This document shows positions 8,942-16,705 of a DNA stretch of 64,000 nucleotides, in pieces. Source of the DNA: Psychrobacillus sp. FSL K6-2836 (GTDB lineage: Bacteria; Bacillota; Bacilli; Bacillales_A; Planococcaceae); the NCBI RefSeq assembly GCF_038003085.1, contig NZ_JBBOOM010000001.1, positions 186,001 through 250,000 on the forward strand, given 5' to 3'. Numbering within the stretch: the stretch's first letter is position 1; each line of letters begins with the position of its first letter. The position numbers and the translations under genes were made by a program. The notes beneath the pieces are model-generated. The model was not told the DNA's origin and did no database searches. It was given only the letters and a program-made list of their open reading frames with translations.

Positions 8942-9961
8942 TTATCCAAAAATTTCTGTGTATAGTCTTCTACCTAGGTTTACATCTTTAATACCATGTA
9001 TTAGTAATCTTCCATCTCCGAATAATACCATTCTATATTGTTCTCGCTGGAATTCTACAAAGTAAGGAGTTCTTTTTTTGAAAGCTTTTATATTTTTCGC
9101 TATTTTTTCTGCGTCTTGTAACGTAACTTTCCTACCCGGACTTGGTAAAACTTGCACCGCATCTCTTCCACATAACACGGCATATTGTGATTGTTGATCT
9201 CTTTCTAGTGAAGGAAAAGTCGCATGTTCACTACATGTTTCACATGTTTCATTTTTCACCTTCGAAATACCAATATCTAAAAACGTATTATTCCAACAGT
9301 CAAAATGATGAACCTTAGTACGAACAGCTTTAAGGTTTCCTGTTAAAAGTTTTAGAACTTCTGAAGACTGTGTTGCTGCTGTAATTTGTACTGCAGGAGA
9401 TATTATTCCAACAGTATCACATGTTTCATTTACAGTGGGTAAAACTGGAAGTAAGCATCTGAAACAGGCCGTTTGTTTTGGTATAAAGGGAAAAACCACT
9501 CCTGAGCTACCAACACATGCACCATAGATCCAGGGAATATTATGCTTATATGCTGCATCATTGATTAATAATCTTGTTTCAAAGTTATCGGTTGCATCTA
9601 TTATTACATCCACTCTAGTTGCAAAGTATTCTATTAGCAAATGATCTACATTTTGTAAATAAGTATGCAAAACGACACTAGAGTTTATCGATTTTAATCT
9701 TTTCTCAGCTGCAACTACTTTTGGAAGCATTTCCTCTGCATCTTCCTCTGTAAATAGTTGTTGTCTTTGAATATTAGATAACTCCACATAATCCCGATCG
9801 GCTATATGTATAGTTCCAACACCTGCCCTTACCAATGTTTCAGAAATTGCTGAACCAAGTGCTCCACAGCCAATAATTGCTACAGCAGCAGCTCCTAAAT
9901 GATTCTGACCTGTTGCTCCTATTTTTTTAAATAATAGTTGTCTTGAATAACGCGAATCCAT
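8942..9961 (-). CDS. moeB: Molybdopterin-synthase adenylyltransferase MoeB (ThiF family)
   Basis: E1-like enzyme that adenylates the Gly-Gly end of MoaD. The N-terminal half has the ATP motif IIGCGALGSAISETL, the Arg-finger-type RQQLF, and IDATDNFETRLLIND. Two CXXC pairs (CFRC and CETC) would bind structural zinc. Length 339 reflects an extra C-terminal segment of about 90 residues after the CXXC region in place of a complete rhodanese domain; no rhodanese Cys loop is evident. AAAGGATG precedes the ATG. It probably forms an operon with moaB. Confidence 0.9.
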   Translation of the reverse strand: MDSRYSRQLLFKKIGATGQNHLGAAAVAIIGCGALGSAISETLVRAGVGTIHIADRDYVELSNIQRQQLFTEEDAEEMLPKVVAAEKRLKSINSSVVLHTYLQNVDHLLIEYFATRVDVIIDATDNFETRLLINDAAYKHNIPWIYGACVGSSGVVFPFIPKQTACFRCLLPVLPTVNETCDTVGIISPAVQITAATQSSEVLKLLTGNLKAVRTKVHHFDCWNNTFLDIGISKVKNETCETCSEHATFPSLERDQQSQYAVLCGRDAVQVLPSPGRKVTLQDAEKIAKNIKAFKKRTPYFVEFQREQYRMVLFGDGRLLIHGIKDVNLGRRLYTEIFG

Positions 9962-9984
9962 TTAAACACATCCTTTTAAGAAAA

Positions 9985-10094
9985 GCGCATGCGCCTATGT
10001 AAGCCCCGACTAGCGATGGAAGGATTTTACGCAAAGGCGTTCTTTGCCTTTTCTAAAATCCTGAAGCGACTCGAGGGGCTAGGCGCAGGAGCTA
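9985..10094. repeat. Long imperfect hairpin repeat
   Basis: Nested arms GCGCCTA/TAGGCGC, AGCCCC/GGGGCT, GGATTTTA/TAAAATCC and AAAGGC/GCCTTT form one long hairpin in the 197-bp gap between narK and moeB. GCGCATGCGC at 9985 is a further palindrome. The layout resembles palindromic intergenic repeats of Planococcaceae. No gene lies here. Confidence 0.65.
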
Positions 10095-10158
10095 GATAGA
10101 TACTGAGAAAAAAGCATATACTTTCTTATCTTCTAAAATAGGGGAAGGCCCCCTATCT

Positions 10159-11673
10159 TTACGATTGGTTGCCTTCGTTGGTCCGGTGTTCAGTTATATC
10201 AGTAAAGGTTCCAACATATCTAACATCTTCACCTGTTTCATCTTTAACTGCACTAATATTTAACCATTCCAAAAATACTTCCCCATTTTTTTTTGTATTC
10301 CAAATCTCGCCCTGCCACATTCCATTTTTTTGAATACTTTCCCACATCTCATCGTAAAATGCTTTTTCCTGACGATTAGATTTTAAGATTCTAGGAGTTT
10401 TCCCTATAGCTTCATCCTCGCTAAATCCTGTCAATTGTGTGAACGATGGGTTAACTGTAACTATTGTACCTGCTGTATTTGTTACCATAATTCCTTGCCC
10501 TGTTGATTTAAATACTTCCTGTGCTAATTTTAATCTATCTTGATAGTACATGAATACAACTAAAACCAAACTTGCCAAGGAAACAGAAGATAGTAACATA
10601 AATCCAATTGAATACTGTCCAGTTATAGAGAAAATAGATGCTAATAATAGGGGTGGGAAAAAGCCTCCTAAACCACCCATCATTGAAACAATACCATTAG
10701 CAATACCTGCTTGTTTATTGAAATAGAATGGAACTAATTTAAATATTACACCATTTCCTATCCCTGCACTTATACCAATAACTATACATCCAATTGTGTA
10801 GAGCATTATGGATGGGGAGAAAGCTAATAATATTGCAGCTATTGTATAGATCGAAAATACACCCATCAAAAGGAATAGCGGCTGAAATTTATCCCCTAAC
10901 CAACCACCAACTGGTCTGAAAATTGTTGCAACAGCTATAAACCCAGCTGTTCTTAACCCTGCATCGACTTTATCTAATTCGAAGTTACTAACTAGAAAGT
11001 TTGGTAGATAAACAGTAAACGCTACAAACGAGCCAAATGTAATGAAATAGAATAATGAGAAAAACCATAGTTTATCATTTTTCCAAACACCTTTAATCTG
11101 TTCAATAATAGGTGTTTTTACTTTTACTTCGTGTTTATCCCCTAAAAAGATATTAATAACGATAAACACCAATAGTAAAACTAAATATAATTTTATCGTT
11201 AAAGACCAACCAATTTGAGTTGCAATCATTGGAGCTGCAAATGTTGAAATCGCAGTACCAATATTACCAGCTCCGTATATACCATTTACAAACCCATGCT
11301 TTTCTTTAGGATAATATTTTGGTAATGATGTAACACCTACAGAAAAAACCGCTCCCCCAACTCCTAAAAACAGTCCCCCAATCATTAGATCTATATAACT
11401 AGAAGCTTCACTGATATAAAATACGGGGAACATTAATAACACAAAACTAATAAGAAATACAAGTCTTGCACCTATTACATTGGCATAATAGCCGAGTGGA
11501 ATTCGCAATATTGAACCTAATACTACAGGTATAGCAGTTAAAATAGCTATTTTGTCTGCAGGTATATCAATATCTTCTTTAATAAATGGAAGTAAAGAAG
11601 AAATAATTACCCAGATCATAAATCCTAATACTAAGTTCATTGTCTGTAACGGCAATTGGACTTTCTTTATCAT
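10159..11673 (-). CDS. narK: NarK-type nitrate/nitrite MFS transporter fused to a PAS domain
   Basis: Residues 1 to about 380 form a 12-helix MFS transporter. The nitrate-porter character shows in LRIPLGYYANVIGARLVF, GAGNIGTAISTFAAP and the second nitrate signature GIANGIVSMMGGLGGFFPP. Residues about 385-495 form a PAS domain (GIMVTNTAGTIVTVNPSFTQ, GFSEDEAIGK, WQGEIWNTKKNGEVF, YVGTFTDITEHR), which is normally part of [18 protein letters not shown]. NarK proteins usually end after the last helix near 390-400 residues, so this is a true in-frame fusion. AGGTG lies six bases before the ATG. Two NreC-like sites lie upstream. The role is nitrate uptake/nitrite export for the nearby narGHJI; the PAS role is unknown. 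Confidence 0.9.
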   Translation of the reverse strand: MIKKVQLPLQTMNLVLGFMIWVIISSLLPFIKEDIDIPADKIAILTAIPVVLGSILRIPLGYYANVIGARLVFLISFVLLMFPVFYISEASSYIDLMIGGLFLGVGGAVFSVGVTSLPKYYPKEKHGFVNGIYGAGNIGTAISTFAAPMIATQIGWSLTIKLYLVLLLVFIVINIFLGDKHEVKVKTPIIEQIKGVWKNDKLWFFSLFYFITFGSFVAFTVYLPNFLVSNFELDKVDAGLRTAGFIAVATIFRPVGGWLGDKFQPLFLLMGVFSIYTIAAILLAFSPSIMLYTIGCIVIGISAGIGNGVIFKLVPFYFNKQAGIANGIVSMMGGLGGFFPPLLLASIFSITGQYSIGFMLLSSVSLASLVLVVFMYYQDRLKLAQEVFKSTGQGIMVTNTAGTIVTVNPSFTQLTGFSEDEAIGKTPRILKSNRQEKAFYDEMWESIQKNGMWQGEIWNTKKNGEVFLEWLNISAVKDETGEDVRYVGTFTDITEHRTNEGNQS

Positions 11674-11758
11674 TCATATCACCTTTTCTTTTTGGTATTG
11701 AATGATTCACGTATTGATTCCCTACTATTAGTTTAACTAAATTTTAAATAGTTTCTAA

Positions 11759-11772
11759 TAGGGGACTCCCCT
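11759..11772 (-). promoter_or_regulatory. NreC-type operator 1 upstream of narK
   Basis: TAGGGGACTCCCCT fits the GGG-N4-CCC palindrome described for NreC in staphylococci. It lies about 86 bp upstream of the narK start and 22 bp from a second site. nreABC are encoded 2 kb away. Confidence 0.65.
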
Positions 11773-11779
11773 TTATAGC

Positions 11780-11794
11780 TAGGGGGATTCCCTA
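11780..11794 (-). promoter_or_regulatory. NreC-type operator 2 upstream of narK
   Basis: TAGGGGGATTCCCTA contains GGG-GATT-CCC. Its centre is 22 bp from the first site, about two helical turns, as expected for two dimers on one DNA face. Confidence 0.65.
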
Positions 11795-11936
11795 AGATTA
11801 TTTCCATGTAGTTTTTCGACTACAATATTAAGAAAAAAATAATTAACGGTCAGTAAATGTATCTTGATTTCCAAAGCCTCCTAAAGTGCATTATAGGGAT
11901 ACTGCGTCGTAGTGTGTTGAATGAAGTGTCCGCTAA

Positions 11937-12064
11937 GATTTTCGCCGCAGGACGGACGCTTTCCGTGGGGTGAGTGATGAGCCTTCACCGCCGCTTGCAC
12001 GTACGTTGTGAAGTCTCATCTTACTCACTTGATCCCACTGGAGTCGCCGCCTGCAGCGAAAATC
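11937..12064. repeat. MITE-like hairpin, copy A
   Basis: GATTTTCGCCGCAGG at the left end is matched inversely by CCTGCAGCGAAAATC at 12050-12064. Inside are GGACGCTTTCCG and GGAGTCGCC blocks and arms GTGAGTGATGAG/CTCATCTTACTCAC. It is one of the GGCGACTCC...GGAAAGCGTCC family. The surrounding gap (11795-12670) has no credible gene. Confidence 0.7.
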
Positions 12065-12417
12065 AATGAAAAAATACTTACTTATCCTTATCGAAATTAA
12101 ATATTAACCTACGAATGTAATAAAGTACATCCGAACGCTACAAAAGGGTCTAGCAGATGCTAGCTAGCGAGTTCATAGCTTTAAGACATATTGTTCCCGG
12201 TATAGGTTCGAAATCAAAGTCGTTTCACATCAAGTAATAAACATACTATTTAAATAATCGGTTGCTTTTACCAGGAATCTAGTTACTTTCTTGTCGAATT
12301 GATAGCTCTCAATGAACGATTTATGACCCTAAGCCATTTGCTAGATTCACACAGTCGAAAAACTGTATAAGATTTTGTTCTTAGCAAGTCGATACTAAAT
12401 AAGCAAGCAATTTCTTT

Positions 12418-12544
12418 GGATTTTCGCTGCAGGCGTCGACTCCTGCCGGATGAGTGGGCAAATGAGACATCCCAACGTACGCCAAAGCGGCGGGGATGGC
12501 TCATCGCTCACCCGGCGGAAAGCGTACGACTGCAGCGAAAATCC
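12418..12544. repeat. MITE-like hairpin, copy B (opposite orientation)
   Basis: GGATTTTCGCTGCAG (12418-12432) pairs with CTGCAGCGAAAATCC (12530-12544). The inner arms CCGG-ATGAGTG/CGCTCACCCGG fold back. The 27-bp outer segment 12419-12445 is nearly the reverse complement of 12038-12064 of copy A, so the two copies face each other across about 350 bp with no coding content. Short open frames crossing it are composition artefacts. Confidence 0.7.
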
Positions 12545-12670
12545 CAGCGGTCACCCTCTAGAGATCTTTACGGCGAAGTATATCTATATTGAGTTTATTA
12601 ATAAAAAGTGGATTCCTATTGTTTGGGAAGGTATACACACAATATAATTTTAAAAATTTCCTAGAGCATA

Positions 12671-12703
12671 AAAAAAAATAACCTATAATATAAGTAGGTT
12701 ATT
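12671..12703 (-). terminator. Terminator after the nre operon
   Basis: AATAACCTA/TAGGTTATT stem (12677-12685 with 12695-12703) directly after the hemerythrin stop, followed on the minus strand by eight or more T. It ends the leftward nreABC-hemerythrin unit. Confidence 0.85.
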
Positions 12704-13228
12704 TTAGATAATTAACGTATTCAGTTGTTCTAATAACTTATCCTGGTCGACTGCTTTCATTACTCTATCCGTCATAGGAAACAGAACCGATTCTTCTTTT
12801 ACAAAATGAACCATTAGCACTTCGAAAGCTTCACCTGCATCCTTTGCTATATGCTTCATATCATCTAGACTCAATTTATCCATATCTGCCCTAGTATGAT
12901 GTAAAAAATGTCCGATATATGCATCTATTTCCTCATGCTCTGCTTCGATAGTTACTATTGGACCTTGTTCTGTTCCAATATAATGCCCTAATAACGGGAA
13001 AAAGAACTTTTCTTCTTTATCAGTATGATTTTTAAGAGGCTCTAAGAAATCGATTAATAACTTTCGCAATCTCGAAAACTCTTCATGTGCCCCTTTTTCC
13101 TCATAGACATCATTTTCAAAGTTTAAAACGATCGCATGCCATTCATTCATCAAATGCATTAAATATTGGTGTTCGTTTTCTAATATTCTCATAGCAGGAA
13201 CTGGACTTTGGAAATTAGCATTAACCAT
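12704..13228 (-). CDS. Hemerythrin domain protein
   Basis: A 174-residue hemerythrin-like protein with an internal pattern of HHE-type iron ligands: ENEHQYLMHLMNEWH, NHTDKEEKFFFP, EAEHEEIDAYI and HFVKEESVLFP. It probably binds a di-iron centre and senses or buffers O2 or NO. The ATG at 13228 has GTGAGG about eight bases upstream; a GTG at 13243 would put that sequence inside the gene. It follows nreC by 18 bp, so it is tied to the nitrate/oxygen regulatory operon. Larger than the 138-residue hemerythrin of the moa operon. Confidence 0.85.
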   Translation of the reverse strand: MVNANFQSPVPAMRILENEHQYLMHLMNEWHAIVLNFENDVYEEKGAHEEFSRLRKLLIDFLEPLKNHTDKEEKFFFPLLGHYIGTEQGPIVTIEAEHEEIDAYIGHFLHHTRADMDKLSLDDMKHIAKDAGEAFEVLMVHFVKEESVLFPMTDRVMKAVDQDKLLEQLNTLII

Positions 13229-13246
13229 TATTAAAGACCTCACTTT

Positions 13247-13894
13247 TTAAAATTCTAATAATTTCTTTTTCAATGCATACTCTACTAACTCTGGACGACT
13301 TTTTAAATCTAATTTTTCCATTATTTTTGCTTTATGTGCTTCTACGGTTTTTACAGATATAAATAGTTTTGCTGCAATGTCTTTATTGCCATACCCTTTT
13401 GCAACTAACGGCAGAATCTCTATTTCTCTTTTGGAAAGAACTCTAAATGGATCGTCGTCTATAATATTTTGATCTTTCTTTATGAATTCCTTTACGAGAG
13501 AAGTTGCCATTTTGGGATGTATATAGGTTCCGCCTTTATAAACCATACGTATGGCGCTCAAAAGTTCCTCATCAGGTGCATTCTTTAATATGTATCCGGA
13601 AGCACCATTTTTCAATACATGGAACATATACTCCTGATCGTCATACATTGTTAGTATAAGAATTTTTGTATCCGGAAAGTCTTCACTAATTTTCCCAGTC
13701 GCTATTAACCCACTCTCTCCAGGTGGCATACTTAAGTCGAGAAGAAGAATGTCTGGTTGATGTTTTGCGACCATCAAATGTGCTTCTATTCCGTCGGCCG
13801 CAGTTGCAACAACTTCCATATCCTCTTGATAGTTTAGTATCATTGAAAATCCACTTCTCACAACTGCATGGTCATCTGCAATAACAATTTTCAT
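13247..13894 (-). CDS. nreC: Response regulator NreC (NarL/FixJ family)
   Basis: Receiver domain (residues 1-120) with DDHAVVRSG acidic pocket, phospho-acceptor Asp in [16 protein letters not shown] and Lys in [11 protein letters not shown], followed by a LuxR-type HTH ([38 protein letters not shown]). In staphylococci, phosphorylated NreC activates narGHJI, nir and narT in the absence of oxygen. AGGAG lies ten bases before the ATG. Matching GGG-N4-CCC sites occur upstream of narG, narK and ric in this window. Confidence 0.93.
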   Translation of the reverse strand: MKIVIADDHAVVRSGFSMILNYQEDMEVVATAADGIEAHLMVAKHQPDILLLDLSMPPGESGLIATGKISEDFPDTKILILTMYDDQEYMFHVLKNGASGYILKNAPDEELLSAIRMVYKGGTYIHPKMATSLVKEFIKKDQNIIDDDPFRVLSKREIEILPLVAKGYGNKDIAAKLFISVKTVEAHKAKIMEKLDLKSRPELVEYALKKKLLEF

Positions 13895-13898
13895 TCGA

Positions 13899-14954
13899 TT
13901 AGCGCTCCTTTAGTGGGATGTATAGTAGAATTTCAGTCCCTTTACCCATAGATGACATTATAGACAATTTACCACCTACTAGTTCAGCTCTTTCCTTCAT
14001 ACCAAACAATCCTAGACCAGTACCCTTAAACACTCTTTGTGAAGTATCAAAGCCAATACCGTCATCAACTATTTTTAAGATTAAATTATCATCTTTCTCA
14101 TACAGTTCGACCATGACCTCGTCTACATCGGCATATTTTAGTGCATTTAAAATTGATTCCTGGCATATTCGATAGACAACCGTTTCCATTTCGTTAAGAA
14201 AACGTTTCCCTCTGATTTCAGAAGTATAATGGACAACTAATCCATAGTTTTTTTCAATCCATTTAAAATGTGATCTAAGTGCTGCTTCAATTCCTAGATC
14301 ATCTAATGACGAAGGCCGTAATTCTACAGACATATTCCTTATTTCATCTAGCAGTCTTGTTAAAGATGCTTCCATATGCTGAACTTTCTGGGAGACTTCC
14401 TCAGGACTTTTCAAATATTTCATAAGTCTTAAATCTACTAATGAACTTAATATTTCCTGTGCTACACTATCATGAAGTTCTCTTGAAATTCTTTTGCGTT
14501 CGTCTTCTTGTGCTTTAATTATTTGTTTAATCGTTGTATTTTTAAATAATAATTCTCTTGTTTCAAGTAACTTTGTTAAATTTCTCAAGATCAGAACTTT
14601 TGTTCCTTTTTCACTATCAATAGTATGAAAACTTGCTACATAGGGAAGAACCCCTTTATCTTTTGTATCTAAATATACTTGAAAGGAACTAAAATCTTGT
14701 TCTGGATTGGTGAAATAGCAATTTTCACAGGAAACTAAGTCTGTTGTATTCGTATAGCCTTTACAAGTTTGACACATCGATCTTTCCTGACCTTCTAGCA
14801 TTGCATTTATCGCATCTATATCCAAAATTTCTTTCGCAATAGGGTTTAAATGTAATAATTTATTTTCTTTGTTAAAAAAGAAGAAGGCTTCAGAACTGTT
14901 TTCGTACATTCCTATTAAGCTATCAACTAAATTTGAATGCATATTATTTGTCAA
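13899..14954 (-). CDS. nreB: Oxygen-sensing histidine kinase NreB
   Basis: Cytoplasmic kinase without transmembrane segments. The N-terminal PAS-like domain holds four cysteines with spacing C-X2-C-X11-C-X2-C (CQTCK...SCENC), exactly that of the oxygen-labile [4Fe-4S] cluster of staphylococcal NreB. Then come a HisKA_3 dimerisation helix ([20 protein letters not shown], His being the phosphorylation site) and an HATPase domain ([42 protein letters not shown]). A TTG start overlaps the nreA stop (TTGA). Expected to phosphorylate NreC when anaerobic. Confidence 0.94.
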   Translation of the reverse strand: MTNNMHSNLVDSLIGMYENSSEAFFFFNKENKLLHLNPIAKEILDIDAINAMLEGQERSMCQTCKGYTNTTDLVSCENCYFTNPEQDFSSFQVYLDTKDKGVLPYVASFHTIDSEKGTKVLILRNLTKLLETRELLFKNTTIKQIIKAQEDERKRISRELHDSVAQEILSSLVDLRLMKYLKSPEEVSQKVQHMEASLTRLLDEIRNMSVELRPSSLDDLGIEAALRSHFKWIEKNYGLVVHYTSEIRGKRFLNEMETVVYRICQESILNALKYADVDEVMVELYEKDDNLILKIVDDGIGFDTSQRVFKGTGLGLFGMKERAELVGGKLSIMSSMGKGTEILLYIPLKER

Positions 14955-15409
14955 CTCTTAGCCATCTCCCTACCGTAATATTTTGGAAAATCTATATGAA
15001 TATTATAGAGTATTTTTTCAAATAACTCATCTGTCATTTTATTCTCTTCTCTATACCCCAATAGTATTACTCCTTGAACTTTATTTTTTTTATAAAGTGG
15101 CAGAGCACAAAAGCTTTTAATCTTTTCCGAAACAATTATTGGATAATTAAATAAATCATTTGCGGGATATTCAGTAAAAACATTTCGGACAATCATAGGT
15201 TTTCCAGACTTAAAAACTTGACCTGCAATACCTTTACCAGATTGTAGAACAATTCTTTTCAATCGATTGTTTATATTTCCGATCGCGTACTGCCATGTAA
15301 GCGCATACTCGAATTGTGCGGGTTGGATAAATGCTAATGTCACTAAATCGACTTCGTATTTCTCTTTAATCGCAGTTATTACTTTTTGAAAATCAATATC
15401 ATTATTCAT
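14951..15409 (-). CDS. nreA: GAF-domain nitrate receptor NreA
   Basis: A 152-residue GAF-domain protein (QSGKGIAGQVFKSGKP, SFCALPLYKKNKVQGVILLG). In Staphylococcus carnosus NreA binds nitrate and controls NreB autophosphorylation, so the trio reads both nitrate and oxygen. Identification relies on the GAF fold, length and position directly before nreBC. GGGG lies upstream of the ATG. A hairpin terminator separates it from narI, so expression may need read-through. Confidence 0.88.
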   Translation of the reverse strand: MNNDIDFQKVITAIKEKYEVDLVTLAFIQPAQFEYALTWQYAIGNINNRLKRIVLQSGKGIAGQVFKSGKPMIVRNVFTEYPANDLFNYPIIVSEKIKSFCALPLYKKNKVQGVILLGYREENKMTDELFEKILYNIHIDFPKYYGREMAKS

Positions 15410-15424
15410 ATAAATACCCCTTAT

Positions 15425-15452
15425 GGATAAAAAAGAAGACCGAGGTCTCCTT
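15425..15452 (-). terminator. Terminator or attenuator between narI and nreA
   Basis: AAGAAGACC/GGTCTCCTT stem (15433-15441 with 15444-15452) with T-runs on the minus-strand exit side. It lies in the 47-bp gap between narI and nreA, so it probably reduces rather than abolishes transcription of nreABC from narG. Confidence 0.7.
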
Positions 15453-15456
15453 TTTT

Positions 15457-16143
15457 TTATTCTGAACGATTCTTTCTATATAGGATGTAACTTCTACCTA
15501 CGTAATTTAATGGTACACTCCATACGTGAACTAATCTAGTAAATGGCCATAGTGCAAATATTAAAAATCCTGTTACTACATGGATTTTAAATGACATAGG
15601 AACATTTAACATATAGGATGCATCTGGCTGTAGGATAAATAAGTTTCTAAACCATACTGAAATGGAGGTTCTATAGTCAAAATCAGGTTGAACCGCATTT
15701 GTAACAAGTGTTGCATACATTCCCATAAATACGATAAATAATAATATCACATTTACTATTAAATCTGAAGTACTGCTCAATTTTCGAACAGTGGACTTTG
15801 TAAATCGGCGAGAAGTTAAAATAATCATCCCTGCTAATGTTACAAATCCAAAGAATCCGCCAATGTATATCGCTCCAATATGGTAAAGATGATCATTTAC
15901 ACCAACTGCTTGAAGCCAGGATTTTGGAATAGCTAATCCAGAGATATGACCCATGATAACTGGAATTATACCAATGTGGAAAAGTAAGCTTCCGATCATT
16001 AATTGTTTTTTCTCTATAAATTCACTTGATTTTGCCGTCCAGCTAAACTGATCTGTTCTGTATCGAAAAACATGACCAACAATAAAAACTGCTATACAAA
16101 TATAAGGAAATATAACCCATAAAAACTGATCAATCATGTTCAT
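15457..16143 (-). CDS. narI: Respiratory nitrate reductase gamma subunit NarI
   Basis: Membrane cytochrome b of 228 residues with about five hydrophobic segments; it oxidises menaquinol and passes electrons through NarH to NarG. Candidate heme ligand histidines occur in IVGHVFRYR, IGIIPVIMGHISG and FKIHVVTGFLIFALWPFTRLVHVWS. GGGAGG lies nine bases before the ATG. It overlaps narJ by 14 bp. Confidence 0.94.
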   Translation of the reverse strand: MNMIDQFLWVIFPYICIAVFIVGHVFRYRTDQFSWTAKSSEFIEKKQLMIGSLLFHIGIIPVIMGHISGLAIPKSWLQAVGVNDHLYHIGAIYIGGFFGFVTLAGMIILTSRRFTKSTVRKLSSTSDLIVNVILLFIVFMGMYATLVTNAVQPDFDYRTSISVWFRNLFILQPDASYMLNVPMSFKIHVVTGFLIFALWPFTRLVHVWSVPLNYVGRSYILYRKNRSE

Positions 16144-16705
16144 GATTTACAGCCTCCCTTTCTATACATGCTTTAAAGGTCTCACGTAAACCTCTTACAA
16201 GTCGGAGATATGGGCTATTAAATTTTTCCAATGCTTCAATCAAATGATATGTCCCATCTTCAAGTACAGCGAATAGTATATTAAAGCTATCTTTTGCTCT
16301 TGGATCACCTAACCATTCTGCTGCGTATAAAAATTCACAGATAAGTGGAAGATAATCAGAAAGCTCCTCTGCTGGCATATCTAAACCAAACATTTCATAC
16401 ATCACTTTTAACTTTGCAAGCATTTGACCTCTTTCTTTTGCATCCTCAAATTTAAAATAAGTCATATATAAGGTTGCACTTTTTTGAAAATCAAATGTTT
16501 GTACATATAGTTCCTGTATATCATCTAAACTATACGTATGAATTTCATCCCAGTATCCTTTCACTAACTCGTAAGCAGGGTCCTCAGTTGAAAATGACTC
16601 TTCTATTGCAGTTGGATGAAAGGTTAGTTTTTCTGGATAAGTTAACTGCTGCGCAAAAAAGCCGAAAGCCGGTTTATGTTTATATAGCTTTTCTAAATCA
16701 ATCAC
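16130..16705 (-). CDS. narJ: Nitrate reductase assembly chaperone NarJ
   Basis: Chaperone for Moco insertion into NarG, absent from the mature enzyme. The frame is open far upstream, but that part lies inside narH. A GTG at 16705, overlapping the narH stop as GTGATTGA with GGGGG upstream, gives the usual size (191 residues) and the normal start VIDLEKLYKHK. The helical TorD/NarJ type sequence contains LPLICEFLYAAEW and PYLRLVRGLRETF. Confidence 0.92.
   Translation of the reverse strand: MIDLEKLYKHKPAFGFFAQQLTYPEKLTFHPTAIEESFSTEDPAYELVKGYWDEIHTYSLDDIQELYVQTFDFQKSATLYMTYFKFEDAKERGQMLAKLKVMYEMFGLDMPAEELSDYLPLICEFLYAAEWLGDPRAKDSFNILFAVLEDGTYHLIEALEKFNSPYLRLVRGLRETFKACIEREAVNHEHD

Noticed and set aside
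12283-12647. Two short open frames of 73 and 65 codons on opposite strands
   Set aside because: Both cross the MITE-like hairpin and have no ribosome binding site; their residues follow the repeat composition.
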